Assembly (NCBI RefSeq): GCF_022664535.1
Contig: NZ_JAKUJY010000021.1
Location: forward strand, 1-64,000
DNA: 64,000 bases
Direction of reading: 5' to 3'
Source: Sphingobium trunci
GTDB lineage: Bacteria; Pseudomonadota; Alphaproteobacteria; Sphingomonadales; Sphingomonadaceae
A model generated the notes under the pieces. That model saw only the letters and a list, made by a program, of their open reading frames with translations. It ran no database searches and was not told the origin of the DNA. Each line of letters starts with the position of its first letter. The stretch's first letter is position 1. Positions 20,615 to 29,555 of this stretch are shown one piece after another. The position numbers and the translations under genes were made by a program.

Positions 20615-22032
20615 GGGCGGCGTTCCTTCCGATATTGGGCCATGAAGGTCCTGGCGGCAGGCTTGGGCATGTCGCGATATCGGGTCCAGCCGCCGGCCAT
20701 AGGCAGTTTGCCGATCCACCCTGTCTTCCCCATCAACCGCAGGGCCCGCGCCGCAACCCCCGTGCCGAAGCGATAGAGTGCGGGGCGACGGGCGACGAAG
20801 GCCCAGAGTCCGACGCCCATCCGCATGGATGTCGGTTCCAGCCCCTCTCGCCAGCTTTTCTCGCGCCAGCCGCGCAGCAGCGTGGGGAGGGGAATGCGGA
20901 CGGGGCAGACCTCCTGACACTTGCCGTTGAGGGTGCAGGCATTGGGCAGGTCGCGGCTCTGCCGGAGACCGTCCAGCGTCGGGGTCAGCACCGATCCCAT
21001 CGGCCCCGGATAGGTGCCGCCATAGGCATGGCCGCCGATCTGGCGGAAGACGACGCAATGATTCATGCATGCCCCGCAACGGATGCAGCGCAGCATTTCG
21101 GCCAGCCCTTCCTCGCGCATCTTCGTCCGGCCATTATCGACCAGCACGATGTGCATTTCCTCCGGCCCGTCGCGGTCGCCGGGGCGCCTGGGACCGGCAT
21201 AGAAGGTCGTATATTGGGTCAGCGCCGCGCCGGTCGCCGACCGTGCCAGCATGCGCAGCAAATGGATGGCGTGCGGCATCGAGGGCACGATCTTCTCGAT
21301 CCCTGCCGTCACAATATGGATGCGCGGCGGCACCAGCGAGAGTTCGGCATTGCCCTCATTGGTGACGGTGCAGATCGCGCCCGTATCCGCGATCAGGAAA
21401 TTGGCGCCCGAAATGCCGACATCGGCACCCAGCATCTGCGAGCGCAGTTCCCGCCGGGCGCTTTCGGCCATGGCGGCGATGCTCTCTTCCTCATGCGGCG
21501 TGCGATGCCTGGCCTTGAACAGCGCCGACACCTGCTCCCGCGTCTTGTGCATGGCGGGCCAGATGATGTGCGAAGGGCGCTCGTCCGCCAACTGGATGAT
21601 ATGTTCGGCCAGATCGGTTTCAACGCGCCCGATCCCGGCTTCGGCCAGGGCGTGGGGCAGCCCGATTTCCTCGCCCAGCATCGATTTGGAGCGGGCGACG
21701 CTCCTGGCATCGGCCGCCTTGCAGATGTCGACGACGATCCGGCAGGCTTCGTCGGCGGTGCTGGCCCAATGAACCTTGGCTCCGGCCGTGATGGCATTGG
21801 CTTCGAACTGTTCCAGATAATGGCCGAGATACGCGACGACATGATCCTTGATCGCCGCGGCGCGGGTCCGGGCCGCTTCGAAATCGGGGAAGGTCGAGAC
21901 GGCAAGGCCGCGCTTGGCTTCGGCGGTCCCGGCGGTGCGTTCGACCGCGATCTTCAATATCGGGTCGGCCAGCGCCGCGTCGGCGCGTTCCTGGAAGTTC
22001 GCCCTCTCGGCGTTGGCGGCGCCGCCGCTCAT
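20611..22032 (-). CDS. lutB: L-lactate utilisation iron-sulfur protein LutB
   Basis: Central electron-transfer subunit of LutABC, 473 residues. The N-terminal LUD domain (SGANFLIADTGAICTVTNEG near 230-250) is followed by a ferredoxin-like segment with CIRCGACMNHC near residues 313-323 and a second motif CTLNGKCQEVCP at 366-377. In the second motif the expected second cysteine is Asn369, read unambiguously as AAC, so that site has three cysteines. The start overlaps the lutA stop as ATGA and the stop overlaps lutC the same way. Family assignment is firm; the cluster content of the second site is an open point. Confidence 0.92.
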   Translation of the reverse strand: MSGGAANAERANFQERADAALADPILKIAVERTAGTAEAKRGLAVSTFPDFEAARTRAAAIKDHVVAYLGHYLEQFEANAITAGAKVHWASTADEACRIVVDICKAADARSVARSKSMLGEEIGLPHALAEAGIGRVETDLAEHIIQLADERPSHIIWPAMHKTREQVSALFKARHRTPHEEESIAAMAESARRELRSQMLGADVGISGANFLIADTGAICTVTNEGNAELSLVPPRIHIVTAGIEKIVPSMPHAIHLLRMLARSATGAALTQYTTFYAGPRRPGDRDGPEEMHIVLVDNGRTKMREEGLAEMLRCIRCGACMNHCVVFRQIGGHAYGGTYPGPMGSVLTPTLDGLRQSRDLPNACTLNGKCQEVCPVRIPLPTLLRGWREKSWREGLEPTSMRMGVGLWAFVARRPALYRFGTGVAARALRLMGKTGWIGKLPMAGGWTRYRDMPKPAARTFMAQYRKERRP

Positions 22033-22784
22033 GCCTCTTCCCCGATGGCGGGGCCGTCGCCCATGCCCGCGATCAGCTCTATGGCATGATAGGCGCGCAC
22101 CTTGCTGCCCTTGCGATGGAGCTTGCCCGCCATGTTCATCAGGCAACCCAGATCCCCGGCGAGCAGCAGGTCGGCGCCGGTGGCGTCGATGGCGTCGGCC
22201 TTCTCCCCGACGATGGCGTTGGAGATGGCCGGATATTTGACGCAGAAGGTCCCGCCGAAACCGCAGCATGTCTCCTCGCCCCGCAGCGGCGCGAGGGAAA
22301 GGCCGCCGACAGACTTCAGCAGGCGGCGCGGCTGCGCCTTGATGCCCAGCTCGCGAAGGCCCGAGCAACTATCGTGATAGGTGGCGCTGGCGTCGAGGCT
22401 GACGCCTTCGGGCCTCCAGCCGAGCACCTCGTCGAGATAGGCCATGATCTCGAAGGTCCTGTCCGCCACCGCGCGCGCGCGCGGGAGCCATTCGGGATCA
22501 TGCTCGAAGAGTTCGGGATAGTGGCAACGGATCGTCCCCGCGCAGGAGCCGGATGGGACGACGACGGCTTCATAGGGTTCGAGCGCTTCGATCGTCTGCT
22601 TCGCCAGCGCCGCCGCATGGCCGCGGTCGCCGCTGTTGAGCGCGGGCTGGCCGCAGCAGGTCTGGCCCTCCGGCACGACCACCTCGCAACCCGCCGCCTC
22701 CAGCGCGCGGATCGCCGCGAAGCCGATGCGCGGGCGCATCAGGTCGACAAGGCAGGTGACGAAAAGGGCGACCCGCCGGGCCAT
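22029..22784 (-). CDS. lutA: L-lactate utilisation protein LutA (CCG-domain)
   Basis: A 251-residue protein with two cysteine-rich CCG domains like those of glycolate oxidase GlcF and heterodisulfide reductase HdrB. The first ends QTCCGQPALNSGD (near residues 42-54), the second DSCSGLRELG (near 138) and ETCCGFGGTF (near 170). These bind iron-sulfur clusters that accept electrons from lactate oxidation. The ATG overlaps the TAA of the upstream dehydrogenase by one base and the stop overlaps lutB. The neighbour upstream, L-rhamnose 1-dehydrogenase, suggests that the lactate is the product of L-rhamnose breakdown. Confidence 0.92.
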   Translation of the reverse strand: MARRVALFVTCLVDLMRPRIGFAAIRALEAAGCEVVVPEGQTCCGQPALNSGDRGHAAALAKQTIEALEPYEAVVVPSGSCAGTIRCHYPELFEHDPEWLPRARAVADRTFEIMAYLDEVLGWRPEGVSLDASATYHDSCSGLRELGIKAQPRRLLKSVGGLSLAPLRGEETCCGFGGTFCVKYPAISNAIVGEKADAIDATGADLLLAGDLGCLMNMAGKLHRKGSKVRAYHAIELIAGMGDGPAIGEEA

Positions 22785-23548
22785 TATTGCAGGTTCACAT
22801 ACATGCCGCCGTCGACCAGCAGCGCGGCGCCGGTCACATAGGCCGCCATGTCGGACGCGAGGAATATGATCGGCCCTGCCAGATCCTCCGGCTGGCCGAG
22901 ACGGCCCAAGGGCGTGCGCGCTTCCATATATTTCCGCTTCTCGACGTCGGCGAGATCGTCCTTGTTGATCTCCGTCAGGATGGTGCCGGGCAGGACGCTG
23001 TTGCAGCGTATGCCATGCTTGCCCAATGCGATGGCGGTCGACTGCATCAGCGAATGCACGCCCGCCTTGGTCGGGGTATAATGGGTCTGGAACTCGCCGC
23101 CGACCAGCGCCGAGATCGAGGACACGGCGACGATCGAGCCGCCATGGCCCTGTTTCACCATCTGCTGCGCGGCCGCTTGCACCATGAAATAGGCGCCGTG
23201 CAGGTTCACCTGGAAGGTCCGCTCCACCACGTCGACCGGCATGTCGAGAAAGGCGTGGAAGGGGCAGATGCCGGCATTGCTGACCATCACGTCGACCTTG
23301 CCGAAGGCGTCCACGGCCCGCGCCACGAAGTCCTGCGCGGTCTGCGGATCGGCGACGTCGCCCTTCACCGCGACGGCGCGCTGGCCGAGCGCCTCGATCT
23401 CCGCCACGCAGCTTTGGGCCGGACCGTCGCTGTTCGCATAGTTGATGACGACATCCGCGCCATGCCGGGCGGCACCGATGGCGGCAGCGCGGCCGATGCC
23501 GGTCGATGCGCCGGTGACGAGGACGGTCTTGCCTTCAAGCAGCTTCAT
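22784..23548 (-). CDS. lra1: L-rhamnose 1-dehydrogenase (NAD(P)+), SDR family
   Basis: Likely oxidises L-rhamnose to L-rhamnono-1,4-lactone, the first step of the non-phosphorylative pathway characterised in Sphingomonas sp. SKA58 (LRA1). The 254-residue SDR has the cofactor motif TGASTGIGRA near 12-21, NAG near 91, the catalytic Ser in VSSISAL, and Tyr/Lys in YTPTKAG. The sequence alone proves only a classical SDR; the substrate follows from position: it sits between an IclR regulator and lutABC and opposite the other five rhamnose genes. AAGGAA precedes the ATG. The TAA overlaps the lutA ATG. Confidence 0.83.
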   Translation of the reverse strand: MKLLEGKTVLVTGASTGIGRAAAIGAARHGADVVINYANSDGPAQSCVAEIEALGQRAVAVKGDVADPQTAQDFVARAVDAFGKVDVMVSNAGICPFHAFLDMPVDVVERTFQVNLHGAYFMVQAAAQQMVKQGHGGSIVAVSSISALVGGEFQTHYTPTKAGVHSLMQSTAIALGKHGIRCNSVLPGTILTEINKDDLADVEKRKYMEARTPLGRLGQPEDLAGPIIFLASDMAAYVTGAALLVDGGMYVNLQ

Positions 23549-23568
23549 GGAAACGGTTCCTTGGTGGG

Positions 23569-24390
23569 TTAGCGCCGCGCCGGGCGGCGGGATGGTTTGA
23601 CGCCGGGGGTCCAGCCCAGATCGGCGCTGATCCTGCGGGCAGTGCCGACGACGTCCTGACTGAGCGTCTGCATGCGCTCATCGTCCATATATTGAGCAGC
23701 GCTCGACAGGCTGATGGCGGCGACGATCGCGCCCGACGCGTCGCGAACGGGGGCGGCGACGCAGCGTATCTGATCCTCATTCTCTTCCAGGTCGAAGGAG
23801 CGCCCTTCCAACGCATAGCTGCGCATCCGCTCCAGCCATAGGTCATAGCCGACGGGGTGGGTGCCCGCCGCCTGGTCCGCATCGAACAGCCGGTGCCAGT
23901 TGGCTTCCGGATCGTCGAGCAGCAGCGCCTTGCCCAGACCGGTGGAGGTGAGCGGCTGGCGGTCGCCGATACGGCTGGAGATCTCCACGCGGCGGCGGCC
24001 CGGAATCTTGTCGAGATAGAGCGCCTGATCCCCGTCGAGCCGCCCCAGATGCACCACATCCTCGCTGGCGGCGGCCAGCGCCTCCAGATGCGGCCGCGCG
24101 ATCTGCACCACGTCCGCCTGCGCCTGCGCCAGGAAACCCAGTTGCAGCAGCTTCGGCCCCAACTGATAGCCCTCGCGCGGCAGGAAGGTCAGGAAGCCGC
24201 GCTCCACCAGCGCATTGGCGAGCCGATGCGTGGTCGAGCGGGTCAGGCCCATGCGTTCGGAGAGTTCGGCCAGCTTCACCGGGCCGTCGACTACCTGGTC
24301 AAGCAGGTCCAGCCCGCGCTGCAGGGTCTGCGATCCCGAAGCCTTTGCCGCATCGGCTTTCCCGTCATCCTTTTCGGGGGCCTTCGACAT
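23569..24390 (-). CDS. IclR family regulator of the L-rhamnose cluster
   Basis: A 273-residue regulator: a charged tail, an N-terminal winged helix-turn-helix (LAELSERMGLTRSTTHRLANAL near residues 40-60) and a C-terminal ligand-binding IclR domain (SRIGDRQPLTSTGLGKALL; ISLSSAAQYM). I chose the ATG at 24390 because GAGAGGA precedes it; the frame is open up to 24435. It heads the leftward operon and is divergent from the dehydratase, so it most likely controls both arms in response to L-rhamnose or a pathway acid. Whether it represses or activates cannot be told from sequence. Confidence 0.85.
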   Translation of the reverse strand: MSKAPEKDDGKADAAKASGSQTLQRGLDLLDQVVDGPVKLAELSERMGLTRSTTHRLANALVERGFLTFLPREGYQLGPKLLQLGFLAQAQADVVQIARPHLEALAAASEDVVHLGRLDGDQALYLDKIPGRRRVEISSRIGDRQPLTSTGLGKALLLDDPEANWHRLFDADQAAGTHPVGYDLWLERMRSYALEGRSFDLEENEDQIRCVAAPVRDASGAIVAAISLSSAAQYMDDERMQTLSQDVVGTARRISADLGWTPGVKPSRRPARR

Positions 24391-24423
24391 TTCCTCTCGC
24401 TCGCCTGATTCTGGGTTTGACGA

Positions 24424-24460
24424 ATTTTGTCTCATCTACTAACACTCTATCCCACAAAAT
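24424..24460. promoter_or_regulatory. Inverted repeat in the divergent rhamnose control region
   Basis: ATTTTGT at 24424-24430 and its exact complement ACAAAAT at 24454-24460 are separated by 23 bases in the AT-rich DNA just upstream of the IclR gene. The spacing, about three helical turns centre to centre, fits a dimer or tetramer operator. It is a candidate site for the IclR protein on the leftward promoter. Confidence 0.35.
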
Positions 24461-24530
24461 GAGAAAAACAAGGGTGAAGGAGGGGCTGACCTGATTCTTT
24501 TCCGATCATGCCAGTCCCGCGCTCAACCCA

Positions 24531-24552
24531 TATAATGCGGTTTTGACCATAT
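24531..24552 (+). promoter_or_regulatory. -10 box and overlapping palindrome before the rhamnonate dehydratase
   Basis: A consensus TATAAT lies at 24531-24536, about 80 bases before the dehydratase start. It has no good -35 hexamer, so an activator may be needed. Overlapping it is the partly symmetric 18-mer ATGCGGTTTTGACCATAT at 24535-24552 with half-sites GGT/ACC and flanking AT. I propose it as the operator for the rightward operon. Confidence 0.38.
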
Positions 24553-24618
24553 ATTGGAATTTATCGCCAGCCGTTCCCACATCCTGAACGGCGGCGACAC
24601 GGAATGGGAGTTTTTCGC

Positions 24619-25812
24619 GTGCCGATCGTGACGTTGCCGAAGATCAAACATGTCCGCGCCTTCACCGTGCGCGGCGGCGGTGCCGACTATCATGACCAGG
24701 GCGAGGGCCACTGGATCGACGATCATATCGCCACCCCCATGTCGCGCTATCCCGAATATCGGCAGTCGCGGCAGAGCTTCGGCATCAATGTGCTGGGCAC
24801 GCTGGTCGTGGAGATCGAGGCGGAAGACGGCACCATCGGCTTCGCGGTCACCACAGGCGGCGAACCGGCCGCCTACATCGTGGAGAAGCATCTGGCCCGC
24901 TTCCTCGAAGGCCGTTCGCCCACGGATTACGAGAAAATCTGGGATCAGATGTATTTCTCGACCCAATATTATGGACGCAAGGGTTTGGTCGTGAACGCGA
25001 TTTCCGGCGTCGACCTGGCATTGTGGGATCTGCTCGGCAAGCTGCGGCAAGAGCCGGTCTATCACCTGTTGGGCGGGGCGGTGCGCGACGAACTGCAATT
25101 CTATGCCACCGGCGCGCGGCCGGACAAGGCCAAGGAATTCGGCTTCATCGGCGGCAAGCTGCCGCTGCACCACGGTCCGGCCGAAGGGATCGAGGGCCTG
25201 AAGCAGAATATCGCCGAGCTGGCCGACATGCGCTCCAGGGTGGGCGACGATTTCTGGCTGATGTGGGACTGCTGGATGGCGCTGGATGTCGACTATGCCA
25301 CCCGCCTCGCCATCGCGGCCCATGAACTCGGCCTCAAATGGATCGAAGAGGCGATCAGCCCGGACGATTATTGGGGCTACAGCCAGCTCAAGCGCAATGT
25401 GCCCAAGGGGATGCTGGTGACCACCGGCGAGCATGAGGCGACCCGCTGGGGCTTCCGCATGCTGATGGAAATGGACTGTTGCGACATCATCCAGCCCGAT
25501 GTCGGCTGGTGCGGCGGCGTCACCGAATTGCTGAAGATCAGCGCGCTGGCCGACGCCCATGGCAAGATGGTCGTGCCGCACGGATCGTCAGTCTACAGCT
25601 ATCATTTCGTCATCACCCGCCACAATTCGCCCTTCGCCGAATTTCTGATGATGCATCCGGGGCCGACGGAGGTGGTGCCGATGTTCCACCCGCAACTCAT
25701 CGGCGAACCGGTGCCGGAAAATGGCCGCCTGAAGGTCGGCGCGCTCGATGCGCCCGGTTTCGGCGTCGAGCTGAACCGCGATATCGTGATGCACCGTCCC
25801 TATACGCACTGA
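24619..25812 (+). CDS. rhmD: L-rhamnonate dehydratase (enolase superfamily)
   Basis: Dehydrates L-rhamnonate to 2-keto-3-deoxy-L-rhamnonate (LRA3 step). The roughly 397-residue enzyme matches RhmD closely: the lid [12 protein letters not shown], metal ligands Asp in [11 protein letters not shown], Glu in [10 protein letters not shown] and Glu-His in TTGEHEA, the catalytic pair Asp in QPDVGWCGG and His in [11 protein letters not shown], and Glu in SPFAEFLM. The GTG at 24619 has GGAG eight bases upstream and gives [10 protein letters not shown], close to the known N-terminus; an ATG at 24604 lacks a ribosome site. It is first in the rightward operon. Confidence 0.93.
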   Translation: MPIVTLPKIKHVRAFTVRGGGADYHDQGEGHWIDDHIATPMSRYPEYRQSRQSFGINVLGTLVVEIEAEDGTIGFAVTTGGEPAAYIVEKHLARFLEGRSPTDYEKIWDQMYFSTQYYGRKGLVVNAISGVDLALWDLLGKLRQEPVYHLLGGAVRDELQFYATGARPDKAKEFGFIGGKLPLHHGPAEGIEGLKQNIAELADMRSRVGDDFWLMWDCWMALDVDYATRLAIAAHELGLKWIEEAISPDDYWGYSQLKRNVPKGMLVTTGEHEATRWGFRMLMEMDCCDIIQPDVGWCGGVTELLKISALADAHGKMVVPHGSSVYSYHFVITRHNSPFAEFLMMHPGPTEVVPMFHPQLIGEPVPENGRLKVGALDAPGFGVELNRDIVMHRPYTH

Positions 25813-25849
25813 TTTGGCACCCATTGATCGCCCAGAAGAGAGAAAAGAC

Positions 25850-26707
25850 ATGAAATTCTGCCGTTTCGGACAACGTGGCCAGGAAAGGCCCGGCGTCATC
25901 GACAGCGAGGGCCGGATCCGCGACCTGTCGGGCGTCGTCGCCGACATCACGATCGCCAGCCTGCCGGCGGCCAAGGCGGCGGACATCGCGTCGCTGCCGG
26001 TCGTCGAGGGCGAGCCGCGCTACGGCGTGCCGGTCAAGGGCATCGGCAAGATCGTCGCCATCGGCCTCAACTATGAGGATCATGCGATCGAATCCAACCT
26101 GCCGATCCCGACCGAGCCGGTCATGTTCATGAAGGCGCTCTCCTCGCTCAACGGCCCCAATGACGAGGTGATGCTGCCCAGGGGGTCGACCCATGGCGAC
26201 TGGGAGGTCGAACTGGGCGTGATCATCGGCGAAACCTGCCGCTATGTGCCGGAGGACCAGGCGCTGTCGAAGGTGGCGGGCTATGTCCTCGCCAATGACG
26301 TGTCGGAACGCTTCAACCAGAAACAGCGCGGCACCCAATGGTCCAAGGGCAAGGGCCACGACACTTTCTGCCCGGTCGGCCCCTGGCTGGTGACGGCGGA
26401 CGAGATCGGCGACCCGCAGGATCTCGCCATGCACCTCGACGTCAATGGGACACGGATGCAGACCGGCAACACGAAGACGATGATCTTCACCGTCGCGCAG
26501 CTCATCTCCTATGTCAGCGAATATGTGACGCTCCAACCCGGCGACCTGATGATCACCGGCACGCCGCCGGGCGTGGGCGAAGGCAAGAAGCCGGACGCCA
26601 TCTATCTGAAGGCCGGTGACGTCATGGAGCTGAGCATTGCGGGGCTGGGCACGCAGAAGCAGAATGTCGTCGAATGGCGCCATCTGGGTGACGAGGTGCT
26701 CGGATGA
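25850..26707 (+). CDS. lra6: 2,4-diketo-3-deoxy-L-rhamnonate hydrolase (FAH family)
   Basis: Expected to split 2,4-diketo-3-deoxy-L-rhamnonate into pyruvate and L-lactate (LRA6). The 285-residue protein is a fumarylacetoacetate-hydrolase fold member: GLNYEDHAIESN near residue 76, the metal-binding acids in DWEVELGVIIG near 122, and the C-terminal GDLMITGTPPGVG. Length equals that I recall for the characterised Sphingomonas enzyme. The neighbouring dehydratase and SDR make this substrate much more likely than fumarylpyruvate or homoprotocatechuate intermediates. GAGAG precedes the ATG, and the stop overlaps the next start as ATGA. Confidence 0.87.
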   Translation: MKFCRFGQRGQERPGVIDSEGRIRDLSGVVADITIASLPAAKAADIASLPVVEGEPRYGVPVKGIGKIVAIGLNYEDHAIESNLPIPTEPVMFMKALSSLNGPNDEVMLPRGSTHGDWEVELGVIIGETCRYVPEDQALSKVAGYVLANDVSERFNQKQRGTQWSKGKGHDTFCPVGPWLVTADEIGDPQDLAMHLDVNGTRMQTGNTKTMIFTVAQLISYVSEYVTLQPGDLMITGTPPGVGEGKKPDAIYLKAGDVMELSIAGLGTQKQNVVEWRHLGDEVLG

Positions 26708-27453
26708 GCGCCTTCGCCGGACGTTATGAGGGACGCTGTGCCATCGTCACCGGTGGCGCATCGGGTCTGGGCAAGCAGGTCGCCGCGCGCATCGTTGCCG
26801 AGGGTGGCAAAGTTGTGCTGTGGGATCTCAACGCCGATACGCTGGCCGCCGCGGGGCAAGAGGTCGGCGCGGTGCATGTGGTGGCGCTCGACGTCAGCGA
26901 TCGGGCCGCCGTCGCCGTCGCCGCGCAGGAAAGCGCCGCCGCGCTCGGCAAGATCGATGTCCTCGTCTGCTCGGCGGGGATCACCGGCGCGACCGCGACG
27001 GTGTGGGACTATCCCGTCGACAGTTGGCAGCGGGTGATCGACATCAACCTGAACGGCCTCTTCTACTGCAACCGGGAAGTCGTGCCCTTCATGCTGGAGA
27101 ATGGCTATGGCCGGATCGTCAACTTGGCTTCCGTCGCGGGCAAGGAAGGCAATCCCAACGCCAGCGCCTATTCGGCGAGCAAGGCGGGCGTCATTGGCCT
27201 CACCAAGTCGCTGGGGAAGGAACTGGCGGGCAAGGGCGTCATCGCCAATGCGCTGACCCCCGCGACCTTCGAAAGCCCGATCCTGGACCAGCTGCCGCAG
27301 AGCCAGGTCGACTATATGCGATCGAAGATCCCGATGGGGCGGCTCGGCCTTGTCGAGGAATCGGCGGCGATGGTCTGCTTCATGGCTTCCGAAGAGTGCA
27401 GTTTCACCACGGCGTCGACCTTCGACACCTCCGGCGGGCGCACCACCTTTTGA
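26704..27453 (+). CDS. lra5: 2-keto-3-deoxy-L-rhamnonate 4-dehydrogenase, SDR family
   Basis: Likely oxidises C4 of 2-keto-3-deoxy-L-rhamnonate with NAD+ to the 2,4-diketo acid (LRA5), the step that distinguishes the sphingomonad branch from the aldolase branch. The 249-residue SDR shows TGGASGLGKQV near 16-26, SAGI near 89, catalytic Ser in LASVAGKEG and Tyr-Lys in YSASKAG near 156. Instead of a typical C-terminal substrate loop it has ATFESPILDQLPQSQ. It overlaps the hydrolase stop by four bases, so the two consecutive steps are translationally coupled. Confidence 0.86.
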   Translation: MSAFAGRYEGRCAIVTGGASGLGKQVAARIVAEGGKVVLWDLNADTLAAAGQEVGAVHVVALDVSDRAAVAVAAQESAAALGKIDVLVCSAGITGATATVWDYPVDSWQRVIDINLNGLFYCNREVVPFMLENGYGRIVNLASVAGKEGNPNASAYSASKAGVIGLTKSLGKELAGKGVIANALTPATFESPILDQLPQSQVDYMRSKIPMGRLGLVEESAAMVCFMASEECSFTTASTFDTSGGRTTF

Positions 27454-27519
27454 CAGTCGGGATGGCGCGACCGGTCAGGCAAGAGCCGGCGCGCCATCCG
27501 TTTCCCCGGCGGAGAGACG

Positions 27520-28428
27520 ATGTCCGAAATCCCCTTTGTCGACGCGCATATCCACCTGTGGGATCTCGCGCACATCCATTATGACTGGCTCAGCCCGCCC
27601 TTTTCCGATGAAGGGCCGAACGGCAGCGTGGAAGCCATCGCCCGGGATTATGGCGTGGCCGATTATCGCGCCGATCTCGCCCGCTGGAATGTCGTCGGCG
27701 CCGTGCATGTCGATGCCGGTGCCGCGGCGGAGAGCGCGCTGCGGGAAACGCAATGGCTGGACGCGCTGGCCGCGGTCGAAGGACTGCCTACGGGCTTCGT
27801 CGCCTTTGCTGCGCTGAACGACCCGGATGCCGATGCGCTGCTGGCGGCGCAGGCTGCCCATCCGCGGGTCAAGGGCATCCGCCACATCGTCAACTGGCAC
27901 CCCAGCCCCCAGCGCACCTACGGTCCCATCGACCTGACCGCCGATCCGCAATGGCGGGCCGGCTATGCGCTGCTGGCCCGGTATGGCCTGTCCTTCGACC
28001 TGCAATGCTATCCGGGGCAGATGCCGGGCCTTGCGCCGCTGATCGAGCGGCATCCCGACATTCCGGTGGTCATCAACCATATGGGCATGCCGGTGCTGAC
28101 CGACGCCGATGGGCTGGAAGACTGGCGCAAGGGATTGAAGGCGCTCGCCGCGCTGCCCCATGTCGCGATCAAGCTGTCGGGCATGGGCTTCATCCGTCGT
28201 GACTGGACGAAGGAGATGGTCGAGCCGCTGGTCCGCGAGGCGATCGACCTGTTCGGCGTCGACCGCTGCGCCTTCGCCAGCGACACGCCGACCGACAAGC
28301 TCTTCGGCTCCATCGACCGCTATATGGAAGCCTATCACGCCGTCGTCGCGGACTTCGGGGAAGAAGACCGCCGCGCCCTGTTCGGCCGCAACGCCAATCG
28401 CCTCTATCGCCTGGGACTGACGCTATGA
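27520..28428 (+). CDS. lra2: L-rhamnono-1,4-lactonase (amidohydrolase family)
   Basis: Opens L-rhamnonolactone to L-rhamnonate (LRA2). The 302-residue TIM-barrel protein belongs to the amidohydrolase_2 group: the metal motif DAHIHLWDL near residues 8-16, conserved His in IRHIVNWHPS and VVINHMGMP, and the terminal Asp in FASDTPTDKLFGS. GGAGA precedes the ATG. It is coupled to rhaT by an ATGA overlap and completes the chain between the dehydrogenase on the other strand and the dehydratase. Other lactones could be accepted; the assignment rests on context. Confidence 0.86.
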   Translation: MSEIPFVDAHIHLWDLAHIHYDWLSPPFSDEGPNGSVEAIARDYGVADYRADLARWNVVGAVHVDAGAAAESALRETQWLDALAAVEGLPTGFVAFAALNDPDADALLAAQAAHPRVKGIRHIVNWHPSPQRTYGPIDLTADPQWRAGYALLARYGLSFDLQCYPGQMPGLAPLIERHPDIPVVINHMGMPVLTDADGLEDWRKGLKALAALPHVAIKLSGMGFIRRDWTKEMVEPLVREAIDLFGVDRCAFASDTPTDKLFGSIDRYMEAYHAVVADFGEEDRRALFGRNANRLYRLGLTL

Positions 28429-29489
28429 CCCCCAATCCGCTGATCGGTGTCCTCTTCCACTGGCTGGGCGGTCTCGCCTCGGCCAGCTTCTATGTCCCCT
28501 ATCATGGCGTGAAGCGCTGGAACTGGGAGATTTTCTGGCTGACCGGGGGAATATTCTCCTGGGTGCTGGCGCCCTGGTTCTTCGCCTATGTCCAGACGCA
28601 GAACCTGTTCGGCGTGATGGCGCAGGTGCCGTCCTCCATCGTCGGCCTGTGCGTCTTCTTCGGCTTCCTGTGGGGCTTTGGCGGCCTGACCTATGGCCTC
28701 ACCATGCGCTATCTGGGCCTGTCGCTGGGGATGGCGGTGGTGCTGGGGCTGTGCACCGTGTTCGGCACGCTGATCCCGCCGATCGTCGATGGCAGTTTCA
28801 TGCACGAGATTGCCGGTACCCTGCATGGACAGATCGTGCTGCTGGGACTGGCGGTGACGATCCTGGGCATCGTCGTCGTCGCGATGGCGGGCGCCCGCAA
28901 GGATGCCGCGCTGTCGGCCGAGCAGAAGGCCGCCGCCGTCGCCGAATTCAATTTCCGGAAGGGCATCGCCGTCGCGATCTTCTCCGGCATCATGTCCTCC
29001 TGCTTCGCCTTCGGGCTAGCGGCGGGTCAGCCGGTCAATGAACTGAGCCGCGCGGCGGGCACCGGGCCATTGTGGGTCGGTCTGCCGACGCTGTGCATCG
29101 TCATGTTCGGCGGCCTCGTCACCAATGCGCTGTGGTGCGGCTGGCTGATCCTTCGCAACAGGTCGGCCGGGCAATGGTTCGGCGCGGCGGACGAGCAGGG
29201 CCATAGACCAGCCATTTTGCCCAATTTCCTGCTGTGCGCGCTGGCGGGCACGGCCTGGTATTTCCAGTTCTTCTTCTACACCATGGGTGAAAGCCAGATG
29301 GGCCGTTTCGGCTTTTCAAGCTGGACGCTGCACATGGCGTCGATCATCATCTTCGGCACCTGCTGGGGCTTTGCCTTCAAGGAGTGGAAGGACGCCGAAC
29401 CCAGGGTACGCCGGATGGTGTGGAGTGGGGTTGGCCTGCTGATCTTCGCAACGCTCATCATCGGCTACGGCAATCGGCTGGCGGCCTGA
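28425..29489 (+). CDS. rhaT: L-rhamnose/proton symporter
   Basis: Inner-membrane importer of L-rhamnose. The 354-residue protein has about ten hydrophobic helices and the RhaT pattern: GVLFHWLGGLASASFYVPY at the N-terminus, the WNWEIFWLTGGIFSWVLAPW segment, and the C-terminal half with GTAWYFQFFFYTMGESQMG. RhaT is a family largely restricted to L-rhamnose, so it anchors the sugar specificity of the entire cluster. It is the last gene of the rightward operon and overlaps the lactonase by four bases. I see no clear hairpin terminator after it. Confidence 0.92.
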   Translation: MTPNPLIGVLFHWLGGLASASFYVPYHGVKRWNWEIFWLTGGIFSWVLAPWFFAYVQTQNLFGVMAQVPSSIVGLCVFFGFLWGFGGLTYGLTMRYLGLSLGMAVVLGLCTVFGTLIPPIVDGSFMHEIAGTLHGQIVLLGLAVTILGIVVVAMAGARKDAALSAEQKAAAVAEFNFRKGIAVAIFSGIMSSCFAFGLAAGQPVNELSRAAGTGPLWVGLPTLCIVMFGGLVTNALWCGWLILRNRSAGQWFGAADEQGHRPAILPNFLLCALAGTAWYFQFFFYTMGESQMGRFGFSSWTLHMASIIIFGTCWGFAFKEWKDAEPRVRRMVWSGVGLLIFATLIIGYGNRLAA

Positions 29490-29555
29490 TATTCTGACAT
29501 GTCCTGCCCGCGTGGGTGGCGTCGCGATCGCCACCAACAGGGCCATGAACGGCGA

